DNA of 64,000 nucleotides from Alphaproteobacteria bacterium. GTDB lineage: Bacteria > Pseudomonadota > Alphaproteobacteria > WRAU01 > Hepatincolaceae. Positions 39,461-49,498 of the stretch are shown in pieces; position 1 is the stretch's first letter, and every line of letters starts with the position of its first letter. Below the pieces are notes generated by a model that was not told where the DNA came from, did not search any database, and saw only the letters and a list, made by a program, of their open reading frames with translations. The position numbers and the translations under genes were made by a program. Where the stretch lies: NCBI GenBank assembly GCA_031256515.1, contig JAIRQL010000100.1:83113-147112 (forward strand), read 5' to 3'.

Positions 39461-40229
39461 TTATTCCTAATAAAATACGATATATCATAAAGGCTTTAAA
39501 GCTAAATCTTTTAACAAACTCTAGTAAAAATTTAATTACTAAAAGCCCAAAAATAAAAGAAAAAACAATCCCTAAAACAAAATCAAAAACAGCAAAATTA
39601 GAATTACCAATGTCAAATAAAGTTAAAACTGCTGCTCCTAAAATAGAAGGAATAGATATTAACATACCATATTTAATAGTAGCAATTTTATCTATCTGTA
39701 GTAATCTTCCCATAGTTATACAAATTCCCGAACGGCTTACACCAGGTATTAAAGCTAGGGCTTGGGCTATACCGATTAAAAACCCTTGTTTAACCGATAT
39801 ACTATAAAGGTCAGTTTTCTGTGGAGATTTTATATCTATAATATATAATAAAATCCCAAAAAATATTAAGTTAAAAGCAATAATCGGGATAATTCTAAAG
39901 TTATCTACTAAATTATAATGGATAAGCACAAATCCAAAAACTACTGCTGGAATAGTAGAAGCAATTATTTGAAAAACTAATCTAGGTTTTTTTTCTTTAC
40001 CAGTAATAAATTTTAGGGAGTCTTGTAATAAAATTAAAACCTCTTTATAGAAAAACACCATAATTGCAAGGATAGTTCCTAAATGCAAGGCTACATCAAA
40101 GGCAAGAGATCCCTCTTGATCTATTTGTAAAATATTTTGAAAAATTACAAGATGCCCCGAAGAACTGATAGGTAAAAATTCGGACATTCCTTGTACGAAA
40201 CTTAAGATTAGTATATTTAAAAATTCCAT
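39435..40229 (-). CDS. uppP: Undecaprenyl-diphosphatase
   Basis: GMSEFLPISSSGHLVI, IPGVSRSGICITMGR. Confidence 0.96.
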   Translation of the reverse strand: MEFLNILILSFVQGMSEFLPISSSGHLVIFQNILQIDQEGSLAFDVALHLGTILAIMVFFYKEVLILLQDSLKFITGKEKKPRLVFQIIASTIPAVVFGFVLIHYNLVDNFRIIPIIAFNLIFFGILLYIIDIKSPQKTDLYSISVKQGFLIGIAQALALIPGVSRSGICITMGRLLQIDKIATIKYGMLISIPSILGAAVLTLFDIGNSNFAVFDFVLGIVFSFIFGLLVIKFLLEFVKRFSFKAFMIYRILLGIIILVYYFY

Positions 40230-40239
40230 GATGTACTCT

Positions 40240-41004
40240 TTAGATTAAAGTATTAGTATAGCTACCTATAAATTTTATTTTGTTTTGTGGAATTTGCAAT
40301 TGTTTTTCTAACTCCATTACCGATAACTTTGATTTTATTAATAAATGAGTAGGGGTTTTATCTAGTATTTCTAAGTTAATATCTAGTGTAATATTTATAG
40401 TTTTTTCTATAATATAAAGTAAATTCTCACTAAAAATATCTTGATTGTTAAGGGATAAAATAAAACCTTTAGCATTTCCAAAAGTTTTAATTCCTCCTAA
40501 ATAAGGTAGTTGAAAATTTATTTTTATATTATTATACTCTTCTTCTAATAGTAAAGTCCACCATTTGATGGGAGAGTCTTTAAAATCTGGTAAAACTATA
40601 CACTCAGTATTTTTAGCTATTAATTCATTAAGTATAGATGGAATATCTTCACATACTTCTAAATTAACTGTACCACTAAAATGGTCTTTAGTTATTTCCC
40701 ATAAGTTAAAATTTCTATAAATAATAATTTTTAAATTTCCTTCTATATAAAGAGTTGCTGAAATTATTTCTCGCCAAATTTTTTGCATAAAATTAGACTT
40801 ATACAAACCAAAATCTTGCTTGGCAATTTTTTTTGCCATTTCTACTTCTCTTTTAAAGGCAATTTTGTAATCCCAAGATTCCTTAACTCTTTTAACTTTA
40901 GGAACAATAAAACTTCTCTTTCTTAAAAGTTTAAAAAGAGCCTTATCTATATTATTTATAGCTTTTCTTAGAGGGATGAGTTTACTTATTTTATTTTTTA
41001 TCAT
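40240..41004 (-). CDS. Chorismate mutase (AroQ)-domain protein
   Basis: N-terminus LRKAINNIDKALFKLLRKRSFIVPKVKRVKES...KREVEMAKKI...KIWREIISATLYIEG. Confidence 0.75.
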   Translation of the reverse strand: MIKNKISKLIPLRKAINNIDKALFKLLRKRSFIVPKVKRVKESWDYKIAFKREVEMAKKIAKQDFGLYKSNFMQKIWREIISATLYIEGNLKIIIYRNFNLWEITKDHFSGTVNLEVCEDIPSILNELIAKNTECIVLPDFKDSPIKWWTLLLEEEYNNIKINFQLPYLGGIKTFGNAKGFILSLNNQDIFSENLLYIIEKTINITLDINLEILDKTPTHLLIKSKLSVMELEKQLQIPQNKIKFIGSYTNTLI

Positions 41005-41053
41005 TTTAATTTATAATCTATTGTTATCTAAGTTTAAATTACAGGAGATGTAA

Positions 41054-41815
41054 ATGCAATGGACTTTTACAAAAATACTAAAAGATAATTATTCTTGGGT
41101 TATTTATAACGACAAAAAAGAAGCTATTGTTATTGATTGTGGCGAATATAAGCCCATATTAAATTTATTAAAGAAAAACGATTTATCATTAAAGTATATT
41201 TTAATTACTCATGCTCATTATGATCATATTGCCCAAACTGATGAGTTAAGGCAAGCAACTGGTGCTAAAGTAATTGGAAATAAGCACTTCACAGAAAGAT
41301 TACCAAAATTAGACATGGAAATAGAAGGTGGCGATGAAATAACCTTACTTGATGAAAAAATTAAGGTATTTGCTACACCAGGTCATTGTGCCGATCATAT
41401 TATTTTTTATTTTGAAGAAAGCAAATTACTTTTTGTAGGAGACTTTATATTTTCATTAGGATGTGGCAGAGTTTTTGAGGGTGATCCCTCTAATATGGTA
41501 AACTCTTTTAATGTTCTTAAAGGATTTCCACCACAAACTTTAGTATTTCCATCGCACGAATATACAAAATCTAATTTAGAGTTTACCAAATCTTTAGGAT
41601 TTTTTGATTTAGGTGAAAGAGAAAGATTCATTCTAGAAAATGAAATAACTCTACCAACTGTCCTAGAATTTGAGTTTCGCTGTAATCCCTTTTTAAACCT
41701 TCATAACGAAGATTTTAAACAGCATGTATTGCACAACCAAACTATGGATTCTGTATCTTTCTTTGCTTTTTTAAGAGAAATTAAAAATACTAAAACAAAA
41801 TTAATAGGTGGATAG
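41054..41815 (+). CDS. gloB: Hydroxyacylglutathione hydrolase
   Basis: MBL motif THAHYDHI, TPGHCADHIIF, LFVGDFIFSLGCGRVFEG, SHEYTKSN. Confidence 0.92.
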   Translation: MQWTFTKILKDNYSWVIYNDKKEAIVIDCGEYKPILNLLKKNDLSLKYILITHAHYDHIAQTDELRQATGAKVIGNKHFTERLPKLDMEIEGGDEITLLDEKIKVFATPGHCADHIIFYFEESKLLFVGDFIFSLGCGRVFEGDPSNMVNSFNVLKGFPPQTLVFPSHEYTKSNLEFTKSLGFFDLGERERFILENEITLPTVLEFEFRCNPFLNLHNEDFKQHVLHNQTMDSVSFFAFLREIKNTKTKLIGG

Positions 41816-41834
41816 CTTAAGGATTTGATATTAA

Positions 41835-41866
41835 ACTGCTCGGATAGTTTGGTTTATCCGAGCAGT
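41835..41866. terminator. Bidirectional terminator between convergent gloB and deoD
   Basis: ACTGCTCGGATA ... TATCCGAGCAGT, perfect 12-bp stem. Confidence 0.85.
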
Positions 41867-41875
41867 ACAATTATA

Positions 41876-42574
41876 CTAAGCACAGGCGAGGGCGATTTTC
41901 ATCATATCGGTGAAAGTTTTTTCTCTATCCTCAGAAGATAAAGCCTCGTGAGTTCTAATATGGTCGGATATGGTAAGCAAAGCTAAAGCCTTAGCTCCAA
42001 ACTCCGCAGCTACTCCAAAAAGTCCGGCAGCTTCCATTTCTACACATAAGATTTTCATTTTTTCCATTAAAGCAAAGGCTTCAAAATTTGGAGTATAGAA
42101 TAAATCTGCACTAAAACATTGTCCTACTTTTGCAGGGATATTAAGAGATTTAGCAGCATTATAGGCTTTTAAAGTAAGCTCAAAATCAGCTGTAGCTGCA
42201 AAATCAAAACCACCAAGTCTTTGGCGATTAACTCCTGAATCGGTAGAAGCACCATTAACAATAATAACATCTCTTAATTTTGTACCAGTTAAACCGCCTG
42301 CTGAACCAACTCTTATAATATTTTTTACACCATATTCGGTAATAAGTTCTTTAGCATAAATAGAACAAGATGGAATTCCCATCCCGCTACCCATAACTGA
42401 TACTTTTTTACCTTGATAACTACCTGTAAAACCTAACATATTACGAACATTAGTAATCTCAGTAGCATTTTCTAAAAAGTTTGTTGCAATAAACTTAGCT
42501 CTTAGTGGATCGCCAGGTAATAAAACGGTTTCAGCAAAAGCATTGTCTTTAGCATTAATATGTGGTGTAGTCAT
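41876..42574 (-). CDS. deoD: Purine-nucleoside phosphorylase
   Basis: [51 protein letters not shown]. Confidence 0.96.
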   Translation of the reverse strand: MTTPHINAKDNAFAETVLLPGDPLRAKFIATNFLENATEITNVRNMLGFTGSYQGKKVSVMGSGMGIPSCSIYAKELITEYGVKNIIRVGSAGGLTGTKLRDVIIVNGASTDSGVNRQRLGGFDFAATADFELTLKAYNAAKSLNIPAKVGQCFSADLFYTPNFEAFALMEKMKILCVEMEAAGLFGVAAEFGAKALALLTISDHIRTHEALSSEDREKTFTDMMKIALACA

Positions 42575-42593
42575 TACTCTTCTCCCTATATGT

Positions 42594-42697
42594 AAAATTG
42601 AATATTGTTGATTTCTGCTTTGTCGGGTTGCCCTTCATGTATTGATTATACACTACAGGGCAACCCTTCTCGCATAAACCTAACACTATTCAATTTT
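42594..42697. repeat. Three-tier palindromic intergenic element, copy A (deoB/deoD)
   Basis: Outer AAAATTGAATATTGTT / AACACTATTCAATTTT (15/16), inner GGGTTGCCCT / AGGGCAACCC (10/10), apical TGTAT-TGATT-ATACA. Confidence 0.85.
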
Positions 42698-42829
42698 GTT
42701 AAAAACTTAAGTTATAGCAAACTTCCTTAATTTAAACCTAAAAATCTAAAATTAATCTTTTAGTTTAATTTTCCACAACAATACAAATTGTTGTGGATTT
42801 TATATTATCAGTTTGTTAAGTAGCTTATC

Positions 42830-44017
42830 TTACAAAAACGATTTACCATGTTTTAGTGTTGGTAAATTTAAAAAACTAGCAATGGATTGTGATAGGTCAG
42901 AGAAGGTTTCTCTTCTACCAATATCTTTATTTTTAAAATTTTTATTATAAAGTAAAAAAGGTACATGCTCCCGAGTATGGTCTGTACCAGTCCAAGTAGG
43001 GTCATTACCATGGTCAGCTACTATCACAAGTAAATCTTCATCACTTAAAATATTTAATACCTCAGGAAGACGGTTACTAAAATATTCAAGAGCCTCTTTA
43101 TAACCCTTAACATCTCTACGATGTCCGTATTCGGAATCAAAATCTACAAAGTTTGTAAAAATAATGCTAGCTTCTTTTTCTTCTTTAACTGTTTTTAAAG
43201 TATCATCATATAAATTTTTTAAAGTTGAAGATTTTATAGATTTAGAAATACCTTGATCAGCAAAAATATCGGCAATTTTACCAATAGATACTACTCTTTT
43301 ACCATTTTCTACTGCTACATCTAGTAAGGTTTTTTCGTGAGGTTTAATAGAATAATCTTTACGATTACCAGTTCGTTTAAATTCACCTTTTTTTTCACCA
43401 ATAAATGGACGGGCAATTACTCTGCCAATATTATATTGATAAAGCTCTTCTCTAGCAATTTTACAAAGAGTATATAGTTTCTCTAAGCCAAAGTGTTCCT
43501 CATGAGCGGCAATTTGAAATACACTATCAGCAGAAGTATAAAAAATAGGTTTACCAGTTTTGATATGCTCTTCGCCAAATTCGTCTAAAATTACAGTACC
43601 AGAAGAAATACAATTTCCTAAGGAATCCTCTAAATTAGCTTTTTTTAAGATAGTTTCTAATAATTGTGGTGGAAATACTGGAGTATCATGAAAATAACCC
43701 CAATCAAAAAGTACAGGACAACCCATAAGTTCCCAATGTCCGCTAGGAGTATCTTTGCCATTGCTAATTTCTACTCCATAACCGTAAATAGCATGAGGAT
43801 TTAAAGCAACAGATGGTAGTATTGCTTGATTAGCCTCTGCACTACTAGCTTTAAGAGAATGAATTATTCCTAAAGAAGCAAGATTATCTATATTAATTTG
43901 GGGATATTTTTTAATAATATGTAATAAAGTATTAGAGCCAACATCGCCGTATTTATCGGCATCGTGTGAATAGCCAATGCCTACAGAATCCATCATTAAA
44001 ATAATTGCTCTTTTCAT
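42830..44017 (-). CDS. deoB: Phosphopentomutase
   Basis: KRAIILMMDSVGIGYSHDADKYGDVGSNTLLHI, ADHGNDPTWTGTDHTREHVP. Confidence 0.96.
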   Translation of the reverse strand: MKRAIILMMDSVGIGYSHDADKYGDVGSNTLLHIIKKYPQINIDNLASLGIIHSLKASSAEANQAILPSVALNPHAIYGYGVEISNGKDTPSGHWELMGCPVLFDWGYFHDTPVFPPQLLETILKKANLEDSLGNCISSGTVILDEFGEEHIKTGKPIFYTSADSVFQIAAHEEHFGLEKLYTLCKIAREELYQYNIGRVIARPFIGEKKGEFKRTGNRKDYSIKPHEKTLLDVAVENGKRVVSIGKIADIFADQGISKSIKSSTLKNLYDDTLKTVKEEKEASIIFTNFVDFDSEYGHRRDVKGYKEALEYFSNRLPEVLNILSDEDLLVIVADHGNDPTWTGTDHTREHVPFLLYNKNFKNKDIGRRETFSDLSQSIASFLNLPTLKHGKSFL

Positions 44018-44031
44018 TTCTCTTATCCTTT

Positions 44032-44072
44032 AAAAGTTAATCTTTTGGTTTTATCTTAAAATTCTAACTTTT
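44032..44072. repeat. Possible solo/outer-arm remnant of the palindromic element (copy F)
   Basis: AAAAGTTAATCTTTT ... AAAATTCTAACTTTT; first arm is 15/15 identical to an arm of copy D. Confidence 0.4.
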
Positions 44073-44133
44073 ATTTAAAATTAAGTCATTTGAGTTTAAT
44101 TATCTTTAATATCTTAAATTTTTACTCAATATC

Positions 44134-46587
44134 CTACATTATCTTTGTAAAATTGCCTTTATTTTCGGGTTCTTTATTTTTTTTCTCAATAGGAGATTCT
44201 TTATTTTCTGTTTTAGGAATCTCTAGCCATTTCTTTTGAATTTTGCCATATATGCTAGACTCTGGATATTTACCATCGCTATCAGGAGTACCTGCAGCAA
44301 TTCCTGTAAGGATTTCAATACCTTCATCAGCATGAGATATAGCATAAATATTAAACAAATTCTTCTCAATAGCTTCTCTAACTTCATCGGAAAGCATTAA
44401 ATCTGGGATATTAGATTTTGGAATTATTACTCCATGCTCACCAGTTAGTCCGTTATTTTTGCATATTTTAAAGAATCCTTCAATTTTATGATTAACTCCA
44501 CCAATAGCTTGAATTCTACCTTTTTGATCCATAGAGCCAGTTACTGCAAAATTTTGTTTTATTGGTACATTAGATAAAGCCGAGAGTAAGGCATAAAGCT
44601 CGGTTGAGGTAGCACTATCACCATCAATAGGACCATAAGATTGTTCAAAAACGATACTAGCTGAAAAACCCAATGGATATACTTGTCCTAAGCGAGAATT
44701 TAAGAATGATTGTAAAATCATAATTCCCTTATGATGGATAGCTCCAGAAAGAGCCACAACTCTTTCAATATCCACAACCCCATTTTTGCCTTTATAAACA
44801 CTGGCACTTATTCTTTGTGGTTGTCCGAACATAAAATCATTGATAGAAAAAACAGATAAGCCATTAACCTGACCTACTTCACTACCATTTGTTTCTACCA
44901 AAATGATTTTTTTATTAATGAATTTTTCCATAGATTCCGAAAACTTACCAGAGCGATCTCTTTGCATTTTATAGGCTTCGGCAACTTCTTTTTCGGTAAT
45001 AATATTAATTTTTTTTGTTCTTGCTAAATAATTGGCTTCAATCACAATTGATTTAATTTTGGCAAGATTAGCACTTAAAAACTCTTGCGAATCAGCAAAT
45101 ACAGCCCCTAATTCTACAATCTTAGCGATGGCTTCATTGTTAAAATCTTTAAGTTTATTTTCTTTAATTACAGACTTTATGTAAGAATAATAAATTAAAG
45201 AGTTTTCTTGATTGTAAGGAATTTCATTATCAAAATCGGCAACAATTTTAAATAACTCTTTAAATTCAGGATCATACTGCCATAAAGCATAGTAAACATT
45301 AGGTTCACCCACAAGAATTATTTTAATATCTAATGGAATCGGTTCAGGCTCTAAACTAACTAATGAACTATTGTAAATAGTACTTTCTGGAGTTAGAAAC
45401 TGGATTTTTCCATCTTTAATAACCTGTTTTAAAGATTCCCAAAGAATTGGGATTTCTAAAAGTTTTATAGCATTAATTAGCAGATAACCACCATTGGCTT
45501 GATGTAAATAGCCAGCTTTAATATTTGTGAAATCTGTGGATAAAGTTCCCATTTGAGTAGAGTATTCTACTTTACCGAATAGTTTTCCGTAATTTGGATT
45601 ATCTAGGTAAATTACTGGAGCCCCTTTGTTATTGCGAACATCTTTACTTTTATCTACAATCACATTAACTTTAAAAACATTCATTTGTTTTTCAAAGAAC
45701 ATTTCAGTAAGAAGTTCTTGTCTTTTATCGGCTGATACTTTTTGAGTTGGCAAAAACACCGAATAATTTTCAATAATATGTGATAAAAGTTGTTCTAAAT
45801 AAAGAACCACTTCTCTAGAAGTCGCCCATTTTCTTAATAGTTTAGAAACAAATGGTTTAAGAGTTTTTTCTATTACTTTTTCGTTATAAGAAGCAATTTT
45901 TATTTGTTTTTCTTTTTCATTTAAAGGCAAAGAACTTAAGATTTTTTCTAGCTTTTGTTGAAAAGATTTAATATCAGAAGATATTTTATCTTTTTGCTCT
46001 ACAGATAACTTATTAAAATCTTCTTCACCATAAGGTTTTTTGTCTTTATTAGCTGCCATAATTGAAAAACCATTTTGAGTTTTAGCAATTAAAAGATTAC
46101 TCTCGGAAGCCTGCTGACTAAGTTTTTCAAAAGATTGTTGTTGTTTAGCACTTATGCTTTTAGTGATTTCAATGATTTTATTTTGGTAAGCCTCACCCTC
46201 AAAAATTGATGGAATAATAATACTTAAATCCAAAATCATTTTATCAATATGTTTTTTAAAAACTTTTGCCTCACCAGCTGGAAAAGCAATAGCATTGGGA
46301 ATTTCTGGGTTTTCAAAGTTATAAACATAAACCCAATCTTTAGGGATAGCCCTATCTTTAGCTTTATTATTTAAAAATTCTAAAATCAATCTTTTTTTGC
46401 CAATACCATCAGCCCCCATTGCAAAAATATTATAACCATTAGAATTAATATTAACTCCCATATTTATGGATTCTAAGGCTCTTTTTTGTTCAATTCTATT
46501 TTTGGTAGTGGTGTCTTTAATATCTTTAAAAATCTCAACAGAACAAGATTTATAAACTTGCTGTATAGATAATTTGAATTTTTCCAT
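44134..46587 (-). CDS. Lon-like ATP-dependent protease (AAA, membrane-free LonB/LonC-like type)
   Basis: GADGIGKKRLI; proteolytic GDSATSTELYALLSALSNVPIKQ and GGVNHKIEGF. Confidence 0.85.
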   Translation of the reverse strand: MEKFKLSIQQVYKSCSVEIFKDIKDTTTKNRIEQKRALESINMGVNINSNGYNIFAMGADGIGKKRLILEFLNNKAKDRAIPKDWVYVYNFENPEIPNAIAFPAGEAKVFKKHIDKMILDLSIIIPSIFEGEAYQNKIIEITKSISAKQQQSFEKLSQQASESNLLIAKTQNGFSIMAANKDKKPYGEEDFNKLSVEQKDKISSDIKSFQQKLEKILSSLPLNEKEKQIKIASYNEKVIEKTLKPFVSKLLRKWATSREVVLYLEQLLSHIIENYSVFLPTQKVSADKRQELLTEMFFEKQMNVFKVNVIVDKSKDVRNNKGAPVIYLDNPNYGKLFGKVEYSTQMGTLSTDFTNIKAGYLHQANGGYLLINAIKLLEIPILWESLKQVIKDGKIQFLTPESTIYNSSLVSLEPEPIPLDIKIILVGEPNVYYALWQYDPEFKELFKIVADFDNEIPYNQENSLIYYSYIKSVIKENKLKDFNNEAIAKIVELGAVFADSQEFLSANLAKIKSIVIEANYLARTKKINIITEKEVAEAYKMQRDRSGKFSESMEKFINKKIILVETNGSEVGQVNGLSVFSINDFMFGQPQRISASVYKGKNGVVDIERVVALSGAIHHKGIMILQSFLNSRLGQVYPLGFSASIVFEQSYGPIDGDSATSTELYALLSALSNVPIKQNFAVTGSMDQKGRIQAIGGVNHKIEGFFKICKNNGLTGEHGVIIPKSNIPDLMLSDEVREAIEKNLFNIYAISHADEGIEILTGIAAGTPDSDGKYPESSIYGKIQKKWLEIPKTENKESPIEKKNKEPENKGNFTKIM

Positions 46588-46668
46588 TGCAACCCATTTG
46601 TTTTTTATTTAATTTGTTATATTATACATTATAATATCTTAATACACAAATAAGGTTATTAAAAAATT

Positions 46669-48600
46669 ATGATAGAAATTACTCTTTTAGATGGGTCAAA
46701 GTTAAGTTTTGAAAATCCTCCAAGCGGTTTGGATGTTGCTTATAAAATTAGTCCTCGCTTGGCTGAAAATTCTTTTTGCCTATATGTTAATAATGAATTA
46801 TGGGATTTAAAAAGACTAATCACCTCTAATTCTAAAGTAGAAATTGTTACTAATAAAAATGTAGATGTAGTTTTGCCAATGCTTAGACATGATATGGCTC
46901 ATTTATTAGGAGAGGCGATTATGGAGCTTTTTCCTGATACCAAATTAGCCACAGGTCCTGTTATTGAAAATGGTTTTTTTTATGATTCGCTACCAAATAA
47001 ACCTTTTAGTGAAGAAGATTTATTGATAATTGAAAATAAAATGAGAGAGATTGTTGATAGAGCTGAGGATATTGAATATCGTATGATTCCAAAGTCTGAA
47101 GCAATTGCTTTATATAAAAAGCAAAATCAAGATTTTAAAGTAGAGATTCTTGAGGGTATAGAAGAAGAATTTGTTAGTTTTTATAAACAAGGCAACTTTG
47201 ATGATTTGTGTCGTGGTCCCCACATAGATAACACTAAAAGAATCCCTAAATCGTTTAAATTAACTAAAGTATCAGGAGTTTATTGGCAAGGTGATGCTAA
47301 AAATCCTATGCTTCAAAGAATTTACGGAGTAGGGTTTTTAACTCAAAAAGATCTTGATAGTTATTTAACCTTACAAGAAGAACTAGAGAAAAACGATCAT
47401 CGTAAATTAGGTAAAGAACTAGATTTATTTCATATGCAAGAAGAGGCAGTAGGCTCGGTTTTTTGGCATGATAAAGGCTGGAGATTGTATCGTACTTTAG
47501 AAAACTATATCAGGGGTAAACTAGAGAAAAATGGTTATACTGAGGTAAAAACTCCTATGATTCTTGATAGATCGTTATGGGAAGCCTCAGGACATTGGGA
47601 TAAATTTGGCGATAATATGTTTGTTATTAATAACAATGATAATACGGTGTTGGCTCTTAAACCTATGAATTGTCCTGCTCATATTCAAATTTTTAAACAA
47701 GGGCAAAAATCCTATAGAGATTTACCTTTGAGAATGGCAGAATTTGGTTGTTGCCACCGTAATGAACCATCGGGAGCTTTGCATGGAATCATGAGAGTTC
47801 GGGCTTTTACCCAAGATGATGCTCATATTTTTTGCTCTGCTGATCAAATAGTTTCAGAAACCGTCGCTTTTTGTAATTTATTAAAAGAAATTTATAAAGA
47901 AGTTTTTGGCGATATTGATATTATTGTTAAGTTTTCAGATCGTCCAGAAAAAAGAGCAGGTAGCGATGAAATTTGGGATGAATCTGAAAAAGCCCTACAT
48001 GATGCTGCAACAAAAGCTGGTTTAGATCTTGTTTTAAATAAAGGTGAAGGTGCTTTTTATGGTCCTAAACTAGAATTTGCTATTAAAGATTCGCTAGGCA
48101 GAGATTGGCAATTAGGGACACTACAAAGTGATTTTGTGTTGCCAAGAAGATTAGGGGCATATTATATTGGTGAAGATGGCAATAAACATGCTCCAATTAT
48201 GCTTCATAGAGCAATATTAGGTTCTCTGGAAAGATTTATCGGGATTTTAATAGAGCATTATAAAGGAAAATTACCATTATGGCTTTCTCCTATACAAGTA
48301 TGTGTAATGACAATTTCAAATAAATTTGATGATTATGCAGAGTTAGTATCCTATTTTTTAAAGCAAGCAGGTATTAATGTAGAATTAGATACTCGCTATC
48401 AAAAAATTAGTTATAAAATTAGAGAGCATACTTTAAATAAAGTTCCTTTAATGCTAATTATTGGCGAAAAAGAAGAAAGTAGCCGATCGGTTACTTTAAG
48501 AATTTTAGGAGAAGAGAAACAAATAAATGTAAGTTTAGAAAATTTTGTGGAAATTCTAAAACAAAATATAGAGGAAAAAAATATAAACTTTACAATTTAG
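46669..48600 (+). CDS. thrS: Threonyl-tRNA synthetase
   Basis: TGS domain; MLRHDMAHLLGEA; MNCPAHIQIF; AEFGCCHRNEPSGALHGIMRVR. Confidence 0.98.
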   Translation: MIEITLLDGSKLSFENPPSGLDVAYKISPRLAENSFCLYVNNELWDLKRLITSNSKVEIVTNKNVDVVLPMLRHDMAHLLGEAIMELFPDTKLATGPVIENGFFYDSLPNKPFSEEDLLIIENKMREIVDRAEDIEYRMIPKSEAIALYKKQNQDFKVEILEGIEEEFVSFYKQGNFDDLCRGPHIDNTKRIPKSFKLTKVSGVYWQGDAKNPMLQRIYGVGFLTQKDLDSYLTLQEELEKNDHRKLGKELDLFHMQEEAVGSVFWHDKGWRLYRTLENYIRGKLEKNGYTEVKTPMILDRSLWEASGHWDKFGDNMFVINNNDNTVLALKPMNCPAHIQIFKQGQKSYRDLPLRMAEFGCCHRNEPSGALHGIMRVRAFTQDDAHIFCSADQIVSETVAFCNLLKEIYKEVFGDIDIIVKFSDRPEKRAGSDEIWDESEKALHDAATKAGLDLVLNKGEGAFYGPKLEFAIKDSLGRDWQLGTLQSDFVLPRRLGAYYIGEDGNKHAPIMLHRAILGSLERFIGILIEHYKGKLPLWLSPIQVCVMTISNKFDDYAELVSYFLKQAGINVELDTRYQKISYKIREHTLNKVPLMLIIGEKEESSRSVTLRILGEEKQINVSLENFVEILKQNIEEKNINFTI

Positions 48601-48618
48601 TATGATTTATATTAAAAT

Positions 48619-48713
48619 TTAATATCTTAGCTTTCTATTTAGTTGTTTTCCTCCTTACATATACTTTATGCTATGGAGTATCTTCTTAATATAAAGTTCA
48701 AGATAAATATTAA
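48619..48713. repeat. Palindromic intergenic element, variant subfamily copy G (thrS/infC)
   Basis: TTAATAT-CTT-AG-CTTTcTATT pairs with AATAtAAAG-TTC-AAG-ATAA-ATATTAA; inner CTCC/GGAG; apical CATA-TACTT-TATG; TCTTAATATAA 3' motif shared with D/E. Confidence 0.5.
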
Positions 48714-48729
48714 CAAGGAGAGAATTTTT

Positions 48730-49278
48730 TTGGCTGTAAATCCAGATAGAGATAAATTTGATAAAAAAAATAGTAAAGATACTACAAGAATTAACGAAGC
48801 AATTAAAGTCCCTAAAGTAAGGCTAATTGATGAAAATGGTGATATGATAGGTGTTCTATCAACTAAAGAAGCCCTAGAAAAAGCCTTTGAAGAAGGTCTT
48901 GATTTGGTAGAAGTTAATCCAGAAGGTAATCCTCCAGTTTGTAAAATCCTAGATTATCATAAATATAAATATACTCTCCAAAAAAGTAAAAAGAAACAAA
49001 AAGTAGTTCCTCTAAAAGAACTTTATATCCATTTAAATATTGCCAAAGGCGATTACGATGTAAAACTAAATCAGCTAAAAAAATTCTTAGAAGCCAATTC
49101 TAAAGTAAAAATAGCCGTAAAGATTCGTGGTCGCGAAATGAGCTATGCCAATAAAGCATTAGAACTATTAAATAAATTTTACGAAGATATAGGTAAAGAA
49201 GAAGGTGCAAAACTAGATGTTGCTCCTAAGGTTGAGGGGAATAATGTGGTTACCATCTTTTCTCCACTAAAAAGCTAA
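48730..49278 (+). CDS. infC: Translation initiation factor IF-3 (predicted TTG start)
   Basis: SD AAGGAG at 48715-48720, TTG at 48730, then AVNPDRDKFDKKNSKDTTRINEAIKVPKVRLIDENGDMIG. Confidence 0.93.
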   Translation: MAVNPDRDKFDKKNSKDTTRINEAIKVPKVRLIDENGDMIGVLSTKEALEKAFEEGLDLVEVNPEGNPPVCKILDYHKYKYTLQKSKKKQKVVPLKELYIHLNIAKGDYDVKLNQLKKFLEANSKVKIAVKIRGREMSYANKALELLNKFYEDIGKEEGAKLDVAPKVEGNNVVTIFSPLKS

Positions 49279-49370
49279 AAATTCAATATTGTTGACTGGG
49301 AGGTAGCTCATGTATTATTCATACACTTTGTTATCTTCCTCCTAGTATAATCCTAACAATATTGAATTTT
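49278..49370. repeat. Three-tier palindromic intergenic element, copy B (infC/rpmI)
   Basis: Outer AAAATTCAATATTGTT / AACAATATTGAATTTT (16/16), inner ACTGGGAGGTAG / CTTCCTCCTAGT (one wobble, one mismatch), apical TGTAT-TATTC-ATACA. Confidence 0.88.
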
Positions 49371-49463
49371 AGTTCGGTTCTAGCTCAGTTTTGCTGAGAT
49401 AAAATCTCAAACTATTAACTTTTCTTGAAATACAATTTGTTAATATGCTTTCAAAGATGTTTC

Positions 49464-49492
49464 TTGCATTTTAGGAAAGTGTATAGTATAAT
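49464..49492 (+). promoter_or_regulatory. Promoter upstream of rpmI-rplT
   Basis: TTGCAT-N17-TATAAT; predicted start near 49499. Confidence 0.65.
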
Positions 49493-49498
49493 TTTCAA

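Noticed and set aside
49376-49400. tRNA-like D-arm string TAGCTCAGTTTTGCTGAG
   Set aside because: No acceptor, anticodon or T-arm partner follows at the right spacing; explained as small local hairpins.
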